DNA of 64,000 nt from Streptomyces lydicus. Lineage in GTDB: Bacteria > Actinomycetota > Actinomycetes > Streptomycetales > Streptomycetaceae. Both the position numbers and the translations under genes were made by a program. Below, piece by piece: positions 36,169 through 47,702 of the stretch. The stretch is taken from NCBI RefSeq assembly GCF_000717345.1, contig NZ_JNZA01000008.1:124001-188000 (forward strand). Direction: 5' to 3'. Position 1 is the first letter of the stretch. Each line of letters begins with the position of its first letter. The notes under the pieces were generated by a model. The model was not told the DNA's origin. It saw only the letters and a list, made by a program, of their open reading frames with translations, and did not search any database.

Positions 36169-36491
36169 GGCGTCGCGTCCTTTCCCCGGGCACACGACAG
36201 GTAGGGCAAAGTGTCCCGGAATGCGGCCTTCACTGTGCGGTGGCGCGGTGGCAGTACCCCCGTACGGAGGCGGTGCGGGTCCCCCCGGAGGGCATGGCCT
36301 CGGGAGTGTCCGCGGCGTGCGCTTCCGCCGCGTGGCGGTCCTCTCCGGAGCCGGGGGACCGACGATGGCTCACCCGGCCCGTGCGGTACTAGGGAGACTG
36401 CCCGAGCGAAAGGTCAAAAAACGCCCGTACGCGCCACGGGGCCGCGTACGGGCGGTGTGCAGGGCGCCCGTGCCCGGTCAGGGCACCGGCG
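36169..36491. other. 323-bp region between treS and maltokinase
   Basis: It contains the terminator of the glgE-treS unit (36415-36454) and must contain the promoter for maltokinase-glgB, which I cannot place with confidence. Open frames in it lack coding character. Confidence 0.5.
36415..36454 (-). terminator. Rho-independent terminator after treS
   Basis: On the minus strand CGCCCGTACGCG (36454-36443) pairs with CGCGTACGGGCG (36433-36422), followed by a run of six T. A true T run is rare in this GC-rich sequence and makes this the best terminator in the window. Confidence 0.85.
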
Positions 36492-38239
<1,748 letters not shown>

Positions 38240-38243
<4 letters not shown>

Positions 38244-40243
38244 TTGGGTGACCCTCCGATCGGTGAGGACGGTCGCAGCGACAGCACATGGGCGGGCGCG
38301 AGGGAGCTGCCCGGCTCCAGGCGCACATAGTTGTCCCTGCCCCAGTGGTAGGTATCGCCGGTGAGCTCGTCGCGCACCGGGAAGGACTCGTGCCGGCCGA
38401 GGCCGAGTTCCGGCATGTCCAACGACACCGTCGCCTCGTGGGTGTGGTGCGGGTCGAGGTTGACCACCGTGAGCACCGTGTCGGCCCCCTCGCCGTGTCC
38501 CGCCCGCTTGGAGAAGGCGAGCACCGCGTCGTTGTCGACAGGGTGGAAATGCAGATTGCGCAGCTGCTGCAGGGCAGGGTGCCGGCGCCGGATGCGGTTG
38601 AGGGCGGTGATCAGGGGGGCGAGGGTGCGTCCCTCCTTCGCCGCCGCATCCCAGTCGCGCGGCCTGAGTTGGTACTTCTCCGAGTCGAGGTACTCCTCGC
38701 TGCCGGGGCGCAGCGGCGTCGACTCGCAGAGCTCGTAGCCGGCGTAGACGCCCCAGGTGGGGGAGAGGGTGGCGGCCAGCACGGCACGGATCTCGAAGGC
38801 CGGCCGGCCGCCCTCCTGGAGGTAGGCGTGCAGGATGTCCGGGGTGTTCACGAAGAAGTTGGGCCGCAGGTAGGAGGCCGACTCGCCGGACAGCTCGGTG
38901 AGGTAGTCGGTCAGTTCCTGCTTGGTGTTGCGCCAGGTGAAGTACGTGTACGACTGCTGGAAGCCGATCTGGGCGAGGGTGTGCAGCATGGCCGGTCGGG
39001 TGAACGCCTCGGCGAGGAAGAGCACGTCGGGATCGGTGCGGTTGATGTCGCCGAGCACCTTCTCCCAGAAGGCCACCGGTTTGGTGTGCGGATTGTCCAC
39101 CCGGAAGATCCGTACGCCCTTGGCCATCCAGAACCGCAGCACCCGCTCGGTCTCGCGGACCAGCCCGCGGAAGTCGCCGTCGAAGGCGATGGGGTAGATG
39201 TCCTGGTACTTCTTCGGCGGGTTCTCGGCGTAGGCGATCGAGCCGTCCGCGCGGTGGTGGAACCACTCCGGGTGCAGGGTGACCCAGGGGTGGTCGGGCG
39301 AACACTGCAGCGCGAAGTCCAGGGCCACCTCCATCCGCAGGTCGCGGGCGGTACGCACGAAGTGCTCGAAGTCCTCGAAGGTGCCCAGGTCGGGGTGGAG
39401 GGCGTCGTGGCCGCCGGCCGCCGAACCGATCGCCCAGGGGGAGCCGACGTCGTCCGGCCCGGCCGACAGGGCGTTGTTGGGGCCCTTGCGGAAGGCGGTG
39501 CCGATGGGGTGGACGGGCGGCAGGTAGACCACGTCGAAGCCCATCGCGGCGACGGCCGGCAGCCGCTCGGCGGCGGTGCGCAGGGTCCCGCTGACGGCGG
39601 TGCCCCGTGCGGTGACGACGGCGCCCTCGGAGCGTGGGAAGAGTTCGTACCACGAGCCGAACAGGGCCCGGCGGCGCTCGACGACCAGCGGCATGGGGCG
39701 CGAGACGGTCAGCAGCTCACGCAGCGGATGGCGGGCGAGGGCCTCGATGACCTGCGGGGAGAGCGCCGCGGCGAGCCGGGTGGCGGCGGGCAGCTTCGGA
39801 TCGCGCAGCGCGTCCAGGGCGGCCAGCACCGACTCCCGGCCGTCGCTCTTGGGGACGTCGGCGGCGGCCCGCTCGTGCAGCGCGGCGCCCTCGGCGAGCA
39901 CCAGCTCGGTGTCGATGCCCGCCGGGATCTTGACCGAGGCGTGCTTGCGCCAGGTCGCGAGCGGGTCGGACCACGCCTCGACGGTGAAGGTCCAGCGGCC
40001 CTCGACGTCCGGGGTGACGTCGCAGCTCCACCGGTCGGTGCCGGGCGCCCGCTCCTGCATCGGCGTCCACGGACCGCAGCGGCCGGCGGGATTGCGCAGC
40101 ACCACATTGGCCGCGACCGCGTCATGGCCTTCGCGGAAGACGGTGGCCGAGACCTCGAAGGTCTCGCCCACCACGGCCTTCGCCGGGCGGCGGCCGCAAT
40201 CGATCTGCGGGCGGATGTCCAGAACAGGGATGCGACCGATCAT
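38240..40243 (-). CDS. glgE: Alpha-1,4-glucan:maltose-1-phosphate maltosyltransferase
   Basis: A 667-residue GH13_3 enzyme that extends alpha-1,4-glucan with maltosyl units from maltose-1-phosphate. The N-terminal domain (about residues 10-110) is beta-rich ([20 protein letters not shown]). The barrel has the nucleophile Asp in [18 protein letters not shown], the acid Glu in [14 protein letters not shown], and [14 protein letters not shown]. The unique substrate loop [20 protein letters not shown] is characteristic. It starts at ATG 40243 behind AGGTGAG and heads the glgE-treS unit. A glgP gene usually found beyond it in relatives is not present here. Confidence 0.95.
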
Positions 40244-40912
40244 CAGCTCACCTGGTTTGTGATGCTTTGCTGGGTTTTGTCCTTTGTATCCGCTTTACGG
40301 CAGGGGGAGCGGGTGCGGGGAGGGGCGCTCCAGTCCGCTTTCACCCGGCTGGCGGATGACACGGCCGGCCGGGGTCTCCCTGCTGAGCCTTCCCTGGGGT
40401 CGTGCCCCGAAAATCCGGCGGAATGTGAACTACTGGTACGTAACCTCGGGTCCGCCGTGACCCGTCCGACATACGTCCGCCTTTGTGCGGGCGGCCGCGG
40501 AGCTGCGCTGACACGGTCGGCTTTCGCCTCCTCAACTCGTTGTGATCACAGCGGAGTTGCGGTGTGCGGAGGTCCGGTGCCGCGCCGGGGCCCGTCGGCG
40601 CACCCCGAGCCTCTCTCCAGGAGGAGGTCCGTACAAGAGCGCCTGAGGGGGTGGAATCGGCCATATCGGGAAACGCGGCGGTAGGAAAGGCTCCGGATGT
40701 CGTCCGGCCGGTGAACTCCCCTGGTCAGCAGGTGAGTTGGGAGTGAACCCGCGGGGCGGGGCGGGCGCGGAGGGGCGGCGGCGTACGGGTGACGGGACGG
40801 CCCGGAAGCACCCCGCGGGGCACGCCTGGGGGGTGTCTCCCCGATCTCCGTGGGCCTGCGACGCTCCCCCAGCTACCGCTGGGAGGTGCCCCCAGGCACC
40901 GCACTCCCCCAG
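40244..40912. other. 669-bp intergenic region
   Basis: It must contain the glgE promoter near 40250-40330, which I cannot define. The far end holds two short hairpin repeats (40864-40922). Open frames in it have poor codon bias. In S. coelicolor I recall glgP near this position; nothing like it remains here. Confidence 0.5.
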
Positions 40913-40922
40913 CTAACGCTGG
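40864..40922. repeat. Tandem short hairpin repeats
   Basis: CTCCCCCAGCTACCGCTGGG (40864-40883) and a second copy CTCCCCCAGCTAACGCTGG (40904-40922) flank another hairpin, GGTGCC-CCCA-GGCACC (40885-40900). Each copy folds as CCCAGC-N4-GCTGGG. The second copy overlaps the last codons of the kinase gene ending at 40913. Related sequences are scattered in Streptomyces genomes, as I recall. Confidence 0.65.
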
Positions 40923-42391
40923 TACACGCAGGACCGGCCGGGCGGGGGCGGCGGGGTGCCGTCCGGAGGGGCGTCCAGGGCGAGGAACGGCAGGACGGCC
41001 TCCACCCGGGAGCGTGCATCGCCCGGCCGCAGCCGGTCGTAGCTCTGCCGCTCCAGGACCGTCCAGGACGGGGTGAGCAGATGGAAGAGGCCCATCAGCA
41101 CGACCAGGGCCGCCAGCAGCGCGAACGGGACGGCCAGCGTCTGCCGGAGCCGGCGCCGCACCTGCTGCCGGGCGTGCGCCAACTCCCGTCCGGTGGCGGT
41201 GGTTTCCGGGCCGCGGAGCGGGGCGGGCGGTGTGCCGCCGGAGGCCGGCAGCCGGGCCGAGACCGTGAAACCGCCGTCCGGAGCGGGCCCCGCCCGCAGC
41301 GCGCCGCCCGCCAGCCGTACCCGCTCGTCCAGCCCCACCAGGCCGCTGCCGCCGGAGACCGGTGCCGGGGCCGGCCCGGCCGGCCGCGCGGGGTGGGTCA
41401 CGGTCACCGCCAGCTCCTCGGCCTCCCGGGTGATCCGCACCCGTACGTCCGCGCCCGGGGCGTGCTTGGCGGCGTTGGTCAGCGACTCCTGCACCACCCG
41501 GTGCAGGGCGTGCCCGGTCATGGCCGGAAGTCCGTCCCCCGCGGCGTCGTCCGGCTGCTCCAGCGTCACCGTCATCCCCGAGGCGCGCGCCCGCTCCACC
41601 AGTCGCGGGACGCTCTCGCCGGGCGGCAGCCGGGGCGCGCCCTCGTCGTCCGTGCGCAGTACGCCGATGATCTCCGCGAGCCGCTCGGTCGCCGACCCGG
41701 CCGCCGCGCGCAGTTCACCGGCCGCCGCCCGGCGTTCCGCGGACAGCTCGGGGGCGAGCTCCAGCGCCCCGGCCCGCAGGGCGATCAGGGCCAGGTCGTG
41801 CCCGAGGGAGTCGTGCATGTCGCCGGCGATCCGGGTGCGCTCGCGCAGCCGGGTGCGTTCGGCGACGGCCCGCGCCTCGCGCTCCATCCGCGCGGCGAGC
41901 TGCCAGCCGGTGCGGACCAGTTCGGCGTACTGGCGGCGGTAGCGGCCCAGCAGCCACGGCAGCACCACGTTGAGCAGCAGGGTCAGCAGGAAGGAGAACC
42001 ACGGCCACACCGTCCGTCCGACGACCGCGGTCAGCGGCAGCGCGCCGGCCGCGAGACCTGCGAAGCACCACAAGGCGGGACGGGCGCGCGGCATCCGGAC
42101 GCCCGCCAGACAGCCGAAGACGGCCAGCGCGGGGGAGTACGCGACGGTGAACAGGTCCAGGGTGATCGCCAGGCTGGGTACGACCGGCAGCGTCAGCGCC
42201 ACCAGCGGCCACCGGCCGCGCACCAGCACGGCCACGGCGAGCAGCGGGAACGCGGCCGCGGTCGCCGCCACGGGCGAGCCGGGCACGGCCTCCAGCGCGA
42301 GGACCGGCGCACCGCACAGCGCCAGCCACAGACCGAGACCGGCGAGGGCGGCGCGCAGCCGCCGCCGGTCCGGGGGTATCCGGGGCGTCAC
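40913..42391 (-). CDS. NarL-partner sensor histidine kinase with extra C-terminal membrane segment
   Basis: A 492-residue kinase. Four to five N-terminal helices (residues about 10-165) serve as sensor. The HisKA_3 box is RTRIAGDMHDSLGHDLALIALRAG with the phospho-accepting His. The ATPase domain has VVQESLTNAAKHAPGA and GSGLVGLDERVRLAGG. After the ATPase domain there is an unusual addition: a helix (LAVPFALLAALVVLMGLFHL) and an outside tail of about 55 residues with YDRLRPGDARSRVEAVLP and one Cys near the end. The GTG start overlaps the regulator stop by GTGA. It lies beside secreted proteases. The signal is unknown. Confidence 0.88.
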   Translation of the reverse strand: MTPRIPPDRRRLRAALAGLGLWLALCGAPVLALEAVPGSPVAATAAAFPLLAVAVLVRGRWPLVALTLPVVPSLAITLDLFTVAYSPALAVFGCLAGVRMPRARPALWCFAGLAAGALPLTAVVGRTVWPWFSFLLTLLLNVVLPWLLGRYRRQYAELVRTGWQLAARMEREARAVAERTRLRERTRIAGDMHDSLGHDLALIALRAGALELAPELSAERRAAAGELRAAAGSATERLAEIIGVLRTDDEGAPRLPPGESVPRLVERARASGMTVTLEQPDDAAGDGLPAMTGHALHRVVQESLTNAAKHAPGADVRVRITREAEELAVTVTHPARPAGPAPAPVSGGSGLVGLDERVRLAGGALRAGPAPDGGFTVSARLPASGGTPPAPLRGPETTATGRELAHARQQVRRRLRQTLAVPFALLAALVVLMGLFHLLTPSWTVLERQSYDRLRPGDARSRVEAVLPFLALDAPPDGTPPPPPGRSCVYQR

Positions 42392-43053
42392 GACGCGGGG
42401 ACCAGGCCCGCCTCGTACGCGAGGATCGCCGCCTGGACGCGGTTGCGGACCCCGAGGCCGGCGAGGATCGCGCTGACATAGCCCTTGACGGTGCCCTCGA
42501 CGAGGAACAGCCGCCGGGCGATCTCCGCGTTCGACAGTCCGGCGCCGACCAGCCCGAGCACCTCCCGCTCGCGCCCGGTCAGTCCGGCGACCCGGGCGCG
42601 GGCGGCCGCGCCGCGGGTCAACTGCCCGTCGCCCAGGTGGGCCAGGACGCGCCGGGCGACGGTCGGGGAGAGGCAGGCGCCGCCCTCGGCGACCGCCCGT
42701 ACGCCGGCGATCAGCTCCCGGGGATCGCCGGACTTCAGCAGGAAGCCGGCGGCGCCGGAGCTCAGCGCGTCGGCGATGTACGCGTCCTCGGAGAACGTCG
42801 TCAGCATGATCACGGCGGTCCCCGGCGCCACCCTGGCCAGCTCGGCGGCGGCGCCGAGGCCGTCCAGGCGCGGCATGCGGATGTCCAGCAGGCAGACGTC
42901 GGGCCGGTGACGCAGCGCCAGGTCGACCGCCTCGCGGCCGTCGGCGGCCTCCGCGACGACCTCGATGCCGGGCCCGGCGGTGAGGACCGCCCGCACCCCT
43001 GCCCGCAGCAGCGTCTCGTCGTCGGCCAGCAGCACCGTGACGGTCCGGCTCAT
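42388..43053 (-). CDS. NarL/LuxR-family response regulator
   Basis: A 221-residue regulator. The receiver domain has VLLADDETLLRAGVR, the phosphorylated Asp in VCLLDIRMPRLDG, the switch Thr in IMLTTFSEDAYI and GFLLKSGDP. The C-terminal LuxR helix-turn-helix reads LTGREREVLGLVGAGLSNAEI and VEGTVKGYVSAILAGLGVRNR. It is the first gene of a two-gene operon with the kinase. The two M4 protease genes lie upstream on the same strand, ending 113 bp before it, so they may be in its regulon. Confidence 0.93.
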   Translation of the reverse strand: MSRTVTVLLADDETLLRAGVRAVLTAGPGIEVVAEAADGREAVDLALRHRPDVCLLDIRMPRLDGLGAAAELARVAPGTAVIMLTTFSEDAYIADALSSGAAGFLLKSGDPRELIAGVRAVAEGGACLSPTVARRVLAHLGDGQLTRGAAARARVAGLTGREREVLGLVGAGLSNAEIARRLFLVEGTVKGYVSAILAGLGVRNRVQAAILAYEAGLVPAS

Positions 43054-43166
43054 CGTTCCCCCTGATCACCCCGTGACGTGCGAAGGCGGTGTCCGGAGAT
43101 CTCCGGACACCGCCCGCTCCGGGGTCACGTTACCCCGGGACGATCAGCACGTTCCCGCTCGTTGCG

Positions 43167-44801
43167 TCACTTGACGGCGACACCGGTCCAAGCGGCCTCG
43201 ACGCCCTTGACCTCGGCGCTGTCCTTGCCGTACAGGTCGGTGGCGGCCTTGACGGTCGCCTCGCGCGCGGCCTTGTAGTCCGTGTTCGAGGTCATGTACT
43301 CGGTCAGGGCCTTGAACCAGATCTTCTCGGCCTTGTCCCGGCCGATGCCGGTGACCTTGGAGCCGTCCGCCGTCGGGCTGTCGTACTTGACGCCGTTGAT
43401 CTCCTTCGCGCCGCTGCCCTCGGACAGCAGGTAGAAGAAGTGGTTGGCGACGCCCGAGGAGTAGTGCGGGTCGAGGTTGCCCGTGTTGGAGTCCCAGTTG
43501 TCCTTCGACTGGCCGTCCTTGCTGGGCTTGTCCATGTAGCGCAGCGGCGAGCCGTCACCGTTGATGTCGATCTTCTCGCCGATGAGGTAGTCGCCCGGGT
43601 CCTTGTCGTTCTTGGCGTAGAACTCGACCGAGGTCCCGAAGATGTCCGAGGTGCCCTCGTTGAGGCCGCCGGACTCACCGCTGTAGGTGAGGTTGGCGGT
43701 GGCGGAGGTGACACCGTGCGACATCTCGTGCGCGGCGACGTCCAGCGCGGTGAGCGGCTTCTTGTTGCCCTCGCCGTCGCCGTACGTCATGCAGAAGCAG
43801 CTGTCGTCCCAGAACGCGTTGACGTAGCTGTTGCCGTAGTGCACGCGGGACGAGGCGCCCTTGCCGTCGCCCTTGATGCCGCTGCGGCCCTGCACGTTCT
43901 TGTAGTAGTCCCAGGTCTCGGCCGCACCGTAGTGCGCGTCGACGGCCGCGGTCTGCGGGTCGTCGGGCTTGCCGGTGCCCCAGGCGTCGTCGTCGTCGGT
44001 GAACGCCTTGCCGTCACCGGACTCGCTGTTGCCCAGGTTGGTGGTCTTGTGGCCACCGCGCCCGGCGTCGGTCAGCGTGAAGCCGCTGCCCTCCTTGGAG
44101 GTGCCCAGCTCGACGCTGCCGCTGTACTCGCTCTCGCCCTTGCCGGTGTGGATCTCGTCGTACTGGAAGAGCTTCTTGCCGGTGTTGGCGTCGGTGATGA
44201 CGTGCATCCGGCTGGGGGTGCCGTCCTTCTGCGTGCCCTTGACGACGGTGTCGTAGGCGAGGACGGGGGTGCCGGAGGCGGCCCAGACGACCTTCTTGGG
44301 CGCCTGCGCGTCGGCCTGCTTCGCGGCGAGCGACTTCGCCGCGGTGCCCTGCGCGGACTTCGCGGCGGCCTGCGGGGCGATCTTCGCCGTGGTGGACGCG
44401 ACCTTGACGGACTTGTCGGTCGACTTGGTGGTGGACTTGATCGCGCCGCCCTTGGCGGTGTGCACGACCAGGTCGCCGCCCAGCACCGGCAGGCCGGCGT
44501 AGGTGCGGTCGTAGCGGGTGTGCGTGGTGCCGTCGGCGTCCTTGATGACGTCCTTGACGACCAGCTTCTCCTGCGAGCTGAGGCCGAGCGCCTTGGCGGT
44601 CTGCGCGCGGGCGGCGCCCGCGTCACGCAGCAGTTCCGCCCGGTGCGAGGCGCTGAGCCGGAGCGGAGTGCCGTCCGTCTTCGTGGGGGTGGGGGCCGGC
44701 GAGGCGCCGGCGGTACCGGCCGTGATACCGGCGGCCAGCAGGGCCGCGGCCGCGAGGGCGGTACCGGTCACACGGGTCTTACGGGATATGCGGGGGGTCA
44801 C
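43167..44801 (-). CDS. Secreted M4 family metalloprotease (thermolysin type)
   Basis: A 544-residue preproenzyme. A signal peptide (about residues 1-33) is followed by an FTP/PepSY propeptide (about 45-215: LVVKDVIKDADGTTHTRYDR, GLPVLGGDLVVHT). The catalytic domain has the zinc motif HEMSH at residues 358-362, with the third ligand Glu382 in GESGGLNEGTSD, and a C-terminal helical domain with VANHFFYLLSEGSG and the catalytic His region. GTG 44801 follows AAGGAGC; the frame is open further upstream but lacks a signal. It degrades proteins outside the cell. It is a tandem paralogue of the next gene without its C-terminal extension. Confidence 0.93.
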   Translation of the reverse strand: MTPRISRKTRVTGTALAAAALLAAGITAGTAGASPAPTPTKTDGTPLRLSASHRAELLRDAGAARAQTAKALGLSSQEKLVVKDVIKDADGTTHTRYDRTYAGLPVLGGDLVVHTAKGGAIKSTTKSTDKSVKVASTTAKIAPQAAAKSAQGTAAKSLAAKQADAQAPKKVVWAASGTPVLAYDTVVKGTQKDGTPSRMHVITDANTGKKLFQYDEIHTGKGESEYSGSVELGTSKEGSGFTLTDAGRGGHKTTNLGNSESGDGKAFTDDDDAWGTGKPDDPQTAAVDAHYGAAETWDYYKNVQGRSGIKGDGKGASSRVHYGNSYVNAFWDDSCFCMTYGDGEGNKKPLTALDVAAHEMSHGVTSATANLTYSGESGGLNEGTSDIFGTSVEFYAKNDKDPGDYLIGEKIDINGDGSPLRYMDKPSKDGQSKDNWDSNTGNLDPHYSSGVANHFFYLLSEGSGAKEINGVKYDSPTADGSKVTGIGRDKAEKIWFKALTEYMTSNTDYKAAREATVKAATDLYGKDSAEVKGVEAAWTGVAVK

Positions 44802-45088
44802 GCGTGCTCCTTCAACTTTGCCAAGTGGTGGGGGTGCAAAGCGATGCGGGTGTGACGTGCGACCGGAACACTGCCATTCGAACGCGTGCATGTCAGGAGT
44901 CTGTTCACAACTTGGCTGATTTTCGTTCGTAGAGAGGTGCGCGCTGTTCGCATAACGGAGTTGGACGCCGTTCCCGGATTTTCGGGAACGACGCCCAACT
45001 TCCTTGCTGCACGGGCCAGTTGTGATCACCTGTGGGGTGCCGGCCCGTCTATGTCACACCAAGGTGACGGCCGGGTGCGGCCACCTGG

Positions 45089-47365
45089 TCAGAACGTCAG
45101 CTTCCAGCCGTTGATGTAGCCGCTGTCCTGGGAGTAGACGTCCTGGACCCGCAGCTTCCAGGTACCGCTCGCCGCCTCCGAGGAGGCGTTGACGGTGTAC
45201 GTCGTGTTCACGTTGGCCGCGGAGTCGTACGCGTTGGAGTTCTTCAGCCGGTAGGCCGTGCCGTCCGGGGCGATCAGGTCGATGACCAGGTCACCGCGGT
45301 AGCTGTGCACGATGTCGACCCCGACCTTCAGCGTGCTCGGCGCGTTGCCGCTGCGGCTGACGGTGATCGGCGAGGTGACCGCCGCGCCGGCGTCCGGGAT
45401 CTGCACGTCGTCGGCGTTCTCGAAGACATTGCCCCCGCCGACCGGGTTGACCGTCCAGGTGAAGGCGGCCGTACCGGTCTTCTTCGCCGAGTCGGTGACC
45501 GTCACCGTGACGTTGCTGGTGCCGGCCGTGGTCGGCGTACCGGAGATCAGACCGGTGCTCGCGTTGATCGACAGCCCGGCGGGCAGGCCGGTCGCCGCGT
45601 AGCTCAGCGCGCCCGCGGTGCCGCTGGTCGCCTTGATCTGCAGGCTCGCCGCCTGGCCCACGGTGCTGGTCTGGTTGCCCGGGTTGGTGACGGTGACGCC
45701 GCCGTCCGGGACGCGGGAGCCGACGTTGACCGCCGCCCAGGTGTTGGCGACCGTGTTGTACGACGCGCTGCCCTGGCCGAACAGGTCGGCCGCGGCCTTC
45801 AGCGTCGCGGTACGGGCGGCCGCGTAGTTGGTGTTCGCGCTCATGTACTGGCTGAGCGCCTTGAACCACACCTTCTCGGCGTTGGCCCGGCCGATGCCCG
45901 GCACCGGCAGGTTGTCGAAGGTCGGGCTGTCGTAGTGGACGCCGCCGATGTCCTTCGGGCCGCTGCCCTCGGACAGCAGGTAGAAGAAGTGGTTGGCGAC
46001 GCCGGACGAGTAGTGGACGTCCTTGTTGCCGACGGTGCTGGACCAGTAGTCGGCGGACGCGCCGTCCTTGCTCGGCTTGTCCATGTAGCGCAGCGGGGTG
46101 CCGTCGCCGTTGATGTTGATCTTCTCGCCGATGAGGTAGTCACCGGGGTCGGACGCGTTGTTGGCGTAGAACTCCACCGCCGTGCCGAAGATGTCGGAGG
46201 TCGCCTCGTTGAGGCCGCCGGACTCCCCGCTGTACTCCAGGCCCGCGGTGTTGGAGGTGACACCGTGCGACATCTCGTGGCCGGCCACGTCGAGGGAGGT
46301 CAGCGGGTCGGCGTTGCCGCTGCCGTCGCCGTACGTCATGCAGAAGCAGCCGTCGTCCCAGAAGGCGTTGACGTAGCTGTTGCCGTAGTGCACGCGGGAG
46401 TAGGCGCCGACGCCGTCGCCCTTGATGCCGCTGCGGCCGTGCACGTTCTTGTAGTAGTCCCAGGTCTCCTGGGCGCCGTAGGCGGCGTCCACACCGGCCG
46501 TCTGGGCGTTCTGCGGCGTACCGTCGCCCCAGGTGTCGTCGGCGTCGGTGAACAGCGAACCGGTGCCCGACGAGCCGTGGTTGAGGTTGTAGGTCTTGTG
46601 GCCGCCGCGGGTGGCGTCGGTCATCGAGAAGTTCGGGGCGGAGCCCGAGGTCCCGATGGTGACCTTGCCGCTGTACTCGCTGTTGCCGATGCCGGTCTCG
46701 ATGCCCTGGTACTGGAAGATCTTGGCACCGGTGACGGCGTCGGTGATGACGTGCAGCTGGTTGGGGGTGCCGTCGTCCTGCAGCCCGCCGACCACCGTCT
46801 CGTAGGCGAGGACCGGCTTGCCGTCGGCGACCCAGACCACCTTGCGCGGCGCCTTGGCCGCCTCGGTCTTCTTCGAGCCCAGCGCCCGCGCGGAGGTGAC
46901 GGCCTTCGCCTCGGCGGCGGCCGGCTTGATCTTCGCGGTGGTGCTCGCGACCTTCAGCTGGGAGGCGACGGCCTTCGTGACGCCCTTGAGCTTGCCGGCC
47001 TTGGTCTCGTGCACCACGAGGTCGCCGCCGAGCACCGGCAGTCCTTCGTAGGTGCGCTCGTAGCGCGTGTGGACCGTGCCGTCGACATCCTTCGAGACGT
47101 CCTTGACGACCAGCTTCTCCTTCGCGCCGAGCTTCAGCTGCCGCGCGGTCTCGGCGGTGGTGGCACCGGCTGCCCGTATCAGCTCCGCACGCTGGGACGG
47201 GGACAGCTTCGCCGGCAGGGCGCCGGGATCGGGTACGGCATGCGTGGTGCCCGGCCGCGGGGCGGCCGCCGTTCCGGTGCCGGCCTGTACACCGACGGCC
47301 AGCATCGCCGTGACGGCGACCAGCGCGCCGGTCGCAACGGCGCGGGTATGGGGGGTGCGTCTCAC
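45089..47365 (-). CDS. Secreted M4 metalloprotease with Ig-like and P domains
   Basis: A 758-residue preproenzyme. Signal peptide about residues 1-34; FTP/PepSY propeptide about 50-225; M4 catalytic domain with HEMSH at 363-367 and Glu387 in GGLNEATSD; helical C-terminal M4 domain to about residue 550. It then adds a putative Ig fold (about 552-646: ATGLPAGLSINASTGLISGT) and a proprotein convertase P domain (about 647-758: SYRGDLVIDLIAPDGTAYRL, ASGTWKLRVQDVYSQDSGYI). The extra domains may aid folding or substrate binding. GAAGGAGT precedes the GTG start. The catalytic part closely resembles the adjacent 544-residue paralogue. Confidence 0.94.
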   Translation of the reverse strand: MRRTPHTRAVATGALVAVTAMLAVGVQAGTGTAAAPRPGTTHAVPDPGALPAKLSPSQRAELIRAAGATTAETARQLKLGAKEKLVVKDVSKDVDGTVHTRYERTYEGLPVLGGDLVVHETKAGKLKGVTKAVASQLKVASTTAKIKPAAAEAKAVTSARALGSKKTEAAKAPRKVVWVADGKPVLAYETVVGGLQDDGTPNQLHVITDAVTGAKIFQYQGIETGIGNSEYSGKVTIGTSGSAPNFSMTDATRGGHKTYNLNHGSSGTGSLFTDADDTWGDGTPQNAQTAGVDAAYGAQETWDYYKNVHGRSGIKGDGVGAYSRVHYGNSYVNAFWDDGCFCMTYGDGSGNADPLTSLDVAGHEMSHGVTSNTAGLEYSGESGGLNEATSDIFGTAVEFYANNASDPGDYLIGEKININGDGTPLRYMDKPSKDGASADYWSSTVGNKDVHYSSGVANHFFYLLSEGSGPKDIGGVHYDSPTFDNLPVPGIGRANAEKVWFKALSQYMSANTNYAAARTATLKAAADLFGQGSASYNTVANTWAAVNVGSRVPDGGVTVTNPGNQTSTVGQAASLQIKATSGTAGALSYAATGLPAGLSINASTGLISGTPTTAGTSNVTVTVTDSAKKTGTAAFTWTVNPVGGGNVFENADDVQIPDAGAAVTSPITVSRSGNAPSTLKVGVDIVHSYRGDLVIDLIAPDGTAYRLKNSNAYDSAANVNTTYTVNASSEAASGTWKLRVQDVYSQDSGYINGWKLTF

Positions 47366-47702
47366 ACTGACTCCTTCTGCGGTGGCCGCGACGTGACGGT
47401 GCGGCCGAGGGGGACCGGGCGGCGGAGCGGCCGTCCGGGCAGATCGAGGCAGAACTCATGGAGCGTGTGGGGGGAGACGTACGCGAGGTACTGGATGTGC
47501 TTGTGGAGCGGTTGGCGCAAAGGATGTTGATGGTGCGCGTGGAACCGGCTGCCGCGAGGTGTGGTGCTGTGGGGGCCAAGCGGCGGTTGCGGGGAAGAGT
47601 CCCACCACGCATGACCGGTTGTCAGGCTCCGTTCAACTTATTGGCCGGAAAACGTCCGTTGCGCGAAATCGGCGTCCGAAAACCGGACGGGTGGTAGGTA
47701 CC
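47366..47702. other. 337-bp intergenic region
   Basis: It should contain the promoter of the 758-residue protease near 47370-47460 and, at the other end, the end of the ABC transporter transcript with a hairpin at 47673-47689. A plus-strand open frame here has no ribosome binding site or family match and is not called. Confidence 0.45.
47673..47689 (-). terminator. Small hairpin after the ABC transporter operon
   Basis: CGTCCG (47673-47678) and CGGACG (47684-47689) pair around AAAAC, 14 bases past the stop of the upstream (minus-strand) gene. The stem is short, so confidence is low. Confidence 0.35.

Noticed and set aside
47458..47697. A 79-residue plus-strand ORF between the protease and ABC genes
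   Set aside because: No ribosome binding site, no family resemblance and poor codon bias in the second half.
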